IMG/VR virus record: IMGVR_UViG_3300027791_000133
Span: 1 to 24,202 of that record
Length of the DNA stretch: 24,202 bases
Source of the DNA: a virus
Reading direction: 5' to 3' (one strand)
Shown: piece after piece, positions 23,090 through 24,202 of the stretch
Position numbering within the stretch: position 1 is the stretch's first letter
Layout of the letters: each line of letters begins with the position of its first letter
Notes under the pieces: generated by a model
What the model saw: only the letters and a program-made list of their open reading frames with translations
The model's database searches: none
What the model was told of the DNA's origin: nothing
Made by a program: the position numbers and the translations under genes

Positions 23090-24202
23090 CACCCGCACCG
23101 TAGAGTGTTTTCAATGTAGTGCCACCAGAGTTTTTAATCAGCAGGGTGGAAACTGTTTTAAGTTCTGCTGCACCAATTGCATCATTTGCCATCATAGCTT
23201 CTGTAACAATATCTGTTCTACCTTGGTGGACAATCTGATATTTAGCAGCGCCCATTGACCAACCACCAACAGCAAGATTATTACTATCTGCATCAAGTCC
23301 AAAGTATAATGCAAAGTCACCACCAGCATGAAATGACATAAAAGCATCATTACCAGCGCCAGTGTTCTGGATTTCAATCGATCCTTGCGATCCCGTACCT
23401 GTTGCTATGTCATCATGGTCATTTGTAAGACAGCCAGAAAAGATAATCCTGCCCGTAGCAGTGTCAGCGGCGGCAGCATGAACAAAATCGTTTGCCAGAT
23501 GTGCGTCATCGACACTTCCATCTACATACTGGTCACTATCAACGGAGTTTGCTGCCATCTTTGCGACTGTTATTTGAGCATTAGCAATGTGTGCGGTATC
23601 AATACTACCATCAACATACTGGTCAGAGTCGATTGAGTTAACAGACATATGAGCAAGGTCAATAGAACCATCAACATAAGAACCACTATCAATGGAGTTA
23701 TGAGACATATGTTCTGCATCAACAGCACCAGCAATGATATGTTCTGAATCAACTACATTATCAGCAATTTTAGTACCATCTATGATATCAGCGGCAAGAT
23801 GCTCTCTATCAATACTACCGTCTATATATTCATCACTGTCGATGGAGTTTGCTGGCATAACTGGTATCTGACTAAAGGTTACAACACCGTTAGAAGCGAT
23901 TGCAATGGCATCAGTGTCACCAGCAGAACCAATATTACCAGCGTTAGGAATAACAATGTTTCCACCTGTGGTCATAAGACCACCACCAGTAATTGCACCA
24001 GCACCCACTATGGTTCCAGAAACATCTAGGTTGCCATTGACATCAATCAAAGTTGAGTTAAGTTCTATTTCATCGTCAGCATTAATATCTAGATCACCAT
24101 CTGCTGGTGAACCGATATTGATAGCAGAGTCACGGAACTGAACAACCATAGCTGCGTTCAAAAGAAGTCCTGTATCAGCAACATGGGTTAGAGTAACATC
24201 TT
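23085..24202 (-). CDS. Tail-fiber-like protein with tandem repeats (runs off right edge)
   Basis: The frame is open to the right edge, so the visible 371 codons are the C-terminal part of a longer protein. A TTG at 24161 should not be taken as the start, since codons continue upstream (DVTLTHVADTGLLLNAAMVV). The segment NIGSPADGDLDINADDEIEL is a common marine phage fiber opening. Residues encoded by about 23500-23855 hold at least four copies of a motif like NSIDSDQYVDGSID, typical of a trimeric fiber shaft. The C-terminal AFMSFHAGGDFALYFGLDAD, then LAVGGWSMGAAKYQIVHQG, is a fiber-tip-like domain seen in many ocean phages. It probably helps in host attachment. Confidence 0.85.
   Translation of the reverse strand, partial: DVTLTHVADTGLLLNAAMVVQFRDSAINIGSPADGDLDINADDEIELNSTLIDVNGNLDVSGTIVGAGAITGGGLMTTGGNIVIPNAGNIGSAGDTDAIAIASNGVVTFSQIPVMPANSIDSDEYIDGSIDREHLAADIIDGTKIADNVVDSEHIIAGAVDAEHMSHNSIDSGSYVDGSIDLAHMSVNSIDSDQYVDGSIDTAHIANAQITVAKMAANSVDSDQYVDGSVDDAHLANDFVHAAAADTATGRIIFSGCLTNDHDDIATGTGSQGSIEIQNTGAGNDAFMSFHAGGDFALYFGLDADSNNLAVGGWSMGAAKYQIVHQGRTDIVTEAMMANDAIGAAELKTVSTLLIKNSGGTTLKTLYGAGA
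23500..23855 (-). repeat. Tandem fiber-shaft repeats
   Basis: Plus-strand copies of a roughly 33-base unit (ccatcwacatactggtca followed by ctatcaacggagtt or close variants) start near 23517, 23607, 23667 and 23817, encoding the DSDQYVDGS motif. Spacings of 60, 90 and 150 bases are multiples of 30, so the units keep the frame and probably arose by slippage or unequal recombination. Confidence 0.8.

Noticed and set aside
1-24202. tRNA genes, CRISPR arrays, insertion sequences, integrase or att sites
   Set aside because: No cloverleaf, regular spaced repeats, transposase or terminal inverted repeats were seen; repeats present are inside coding regions.

Overview
The window is a piece of a T4-like (contractile-tailed) bacteriophage genome, very probably a marine virus related to cyanophage or SAR11-type T4-like phages. 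The grounds are the canonical T4 order gp13-gp14-gp15-gp16-gp17-gp18-gp19-gp20 on the minus strand, AT-rich DNA, T4-type late promoters (TATAAATA), and fiber, carbamoyltransferase and PP-loop proteins of kinds common in ocean phages. No photosynthesis gene, integrase, tRNA or CRISPR array is visible, so the host cannot be named.

Everything except one gene is read right to left. Right end (24202-21290): a partial repeat-rich tail-fiber-like gene, a second structural/fiber-like gene and a coiled-coil protein. Centre (21272-13280): one tightly overlapping, promoter-poor operon of modification enzymes. It encodes a NodU-type carbamoyltransferase, an SGNH hydrolase, a 35-residue small ORF, a glycosyltransferase, a methyltransferase-like protein, a decayed 3' end of a second methyltransferase-like gene, a 2-oxoglutarate Asp/Asn-hydroxylase-like oxygenase, an unknown 437-residue protein, a second glycosyltransferase and an asparagine-synthase-like PP-loop enzyme. 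Together these look like a glycan (or possibly nucleotide) decoration island in the variable region between the fiber genes and gp13.

Next (13272-9530) is an accessory stretch in which several genes carry their own late promoter: a DUF2061 membrane protein, a TRAP-type (DctP) solute-binding protein without a signal peptide, a paralog of the PP-loop enzyme, an unknown 133-residue protein, and a QueC-like protein with an eroded PP-loop and a Cys cluster. The left part (9489-1) is head-neck, packaging and tail: gp13, two tandem gp14 paralogs, gp15, gp16, a staphylococcal-type nuclease overlapping both terminase genes, gp17, then gp18, gp19 and the start of portal gp20. A small HNH-like gene on the plus strand sits between gp17 and gp18, with its own head-to-head late promoter.

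The most unusual points are the tandem gp14 pair, the nuclease inside the terminase operon, the leaderless TRAP binding protein under late control, the paired PP-loop enzymes, and a recombination scar (17376-17501) showing that the methyltransferase-like gene was duplicated or replaced. No gene-free stretch longer than about 110 bases exists. All homology calls are from reading the sequence; no database search was run.
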